From contig CAMLEQ010000225.1 of the NCBI GenBank assembly GCA_946479015.1, positions 1 through 6,534 on the forward strand: a stretch of 6,534 nucleotides of DNA. Direction: 5' to 3'. The notes below the pieces were generated by a model, which had not been told where the DNA came from, did not search any database, and was given only the letters and a program-made list of their open reading frames with translations. The translations under genes were made by a program, and so were the position numbers. Each line of letters opens with the position of its first letter. Positions within the stretch are counted from its first letter, which is position 1. Below are positions 5,911-6,534 of this stretch, piece after piece. Source of the stretch: an uncultured Gemmatimonadota bacterium (GTDB taxonomy: Bacteria > Gemmatimonadota > Gemmatimonadetes > Gemmatimonadales > Gemmatimonadaceae).

Positions 5911-6534
5911 ATGAGCGACGAGCAGATCGACTGGTCGCGGTTGGCGAGATGGCTCGCCGGCGAGAGCAGCGCCGCCGAGGCGGCGGAGGTGCGGCGCTGG
6001 CTCGACGAGGATCCCGCGCGCGCGGCGCACGTGCGGGCGCTGGGCGACGTGTGGGAGCAGGCGGCGCTCATCCCCACGCCGGACGATGTCTCGGCGGCGT
6101 GGAGCAGGACCGCCTCGATGCTCGGGCTCCCCGCCGCGCCGCGACTCGTGCCAGCCGACCCGGAGCACGCAGTCGCGAGCGCGCACTCCGAGCGTGCGCG
6201 CCGGTCGGTGTTCGCGCCCACGACGGCGGTGCCGCGGCGCCGCGGCCGGATCGCCGGATACGCCGCCGCCGCGGCGGTGGTGGCGGCGGTGGGGATCGGT
6301 GCGGCGCTCCTGACGCACTGGCCGCCGGCCAACGACGCGCGGAGCACCGTGGCCAGCGCCACCACGTGGCAGGAGTACCGTACCGTGCGCGGCCAGCGCG
6401 CGGCGATCACGCTGCTCGACGGCACGCGCGTGCAGCTCGGGCCGGCGAGCCGCCTGCGCGTGGCGGGGGGCGCCACGCCGGCGCGCCCCGGGGGGGGCGG
6501 GGGGGGGGGGGGGTTGGACGGGGTGGACGATGGC
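5911..6534 (+). CDS. FecR-family anti-sigma factor, cut by the window end
   Basis: This is an inner-membrane regulator that binds the ECF sigma factor on its cytoplasmic side and senses a TonB-dependent receptor from the periplasm. The frame runs open from ATG 5911 to the last base (208 codons, no stop), so the gene is partial at its 3' end. Residues 8-50 (WSRLARWLAGESSAAEAAEV, then RRWLDEDPARAAHVRALGDVWEQA) are the FecR N-terminal sigma-binding region. An arginine-rich stretch (109-113) precedes one membrane helix (about 114-135, AGYAAAAAVVAAVGIGAALL). The periplasmic FecR domain starts near 152 with WQEYRTVRGQRAAITLLDGT and VQLGPASRLRV (174-184). After that the family pattern is lost in a glycine run that I attribute to bad sequence. 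The ATG is preceded by a weak GGTGA at 3 bases. A TonB-dependent outer-membrane receptor is the usual next gene. Confidence 0.9.
   Translation, partial: MSDEQIDWSRLARWLAGESSAAEAAEVRRWLDEDPARAAHVRALGDVWEQAALIPTPDDVSAAWSRTASMLGLPAAPRLVPADPEHAVASAHSERARRSVFAPTTAVPRRRGRIAGYAAAAAVVAAVGIGAALLTHWPPANDARSTVASATTWQEYRTVRGQRAAITLLDGTRVQLGPASRLRVAGGATPARPGGGGGGGGLDGVDDG
6490..6513. other. Poly-G tract near window end, probable sequence artefact
   Basis: Eight G, one C, then fifteen G in a row, read as eight glycines inside fecR. The FecR pattern stops making sense from about 6463 onward, and 6514-6534 is an odd G/T-rich tail. This looks like low-quality sequence at a contig end rather than biology. Confidence 0.65.

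Noticed and set aside
6232..6245. 14-bp perfect palindrome CCGCGGCGCCGCGG inside fecR
   Set aside because: It falls in Arg/Pro codons in very GC-rich coding DNA, where such palindromes arise easily from codon use.

Overview
The window is very GC-rich DNA (well above 65% by eye) with dense GCG/CGC codon use. It carries a FecI-like ECF sigma factor and FecR pair, a soluble CckA-like hybrid histidine kinase and a small beta-rich lipoprotein. This mix best fits a Gemmatimonadota-type bacterium, probably from a metagenomic contig. That placement is an inference from gene families and base composition, not from a marker gene. The last roughly 70 bases end in a long G run and look like a degraded contig end.

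Layout: bases 1-112 hold no gene, only a short heptamer tandem repeat. A hybrid sensor kinase (113-2485, minus strand) reads toward the left edge. About 340 bp of divergent intergenic DNA separates it from a plus-strand pair: a small ABM-fold (LsrG/YgiN-like) protein (2829-3146) and an iron-type alcohol dehydrogenase (3143-4294). These two overlap by 4 bases and are surely translated together. A small lipoprotein of unknown function follows after 26 bp (4321-4782).

The stretch 4783-5142 is non-coding but highly structured. It holds a 199-bp imperfect palindrome centred at base 4937, then a two-box element, then a small hairpin. The ECF sigma factor (5143-5736) follows. Behind it come a 12-bp hairpin and a second copy of the same two-box element, and then the start of fecR (5911 to the window edge).

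How the genes work together: the sigma factor and FecR should form a cell-surface signalling module, normally completed by a TonB-dependent receptor that would lie beyond the right edge. The two-box element occurs at the same internal spacing before both sigma and fecR, so each may be switched on separately by this sigma factor, with the hairpin insulating them. The ABM protein and dehydrogenase look like a two-step or paired catabolic unit. The kinase has no partner regulator in view and carries its own receiver domain.

The most unusual items are the large palindrome and the duplicated promoter-like element. I see no tRNA, rRNA, CRISPR array, transposase or phage gene.
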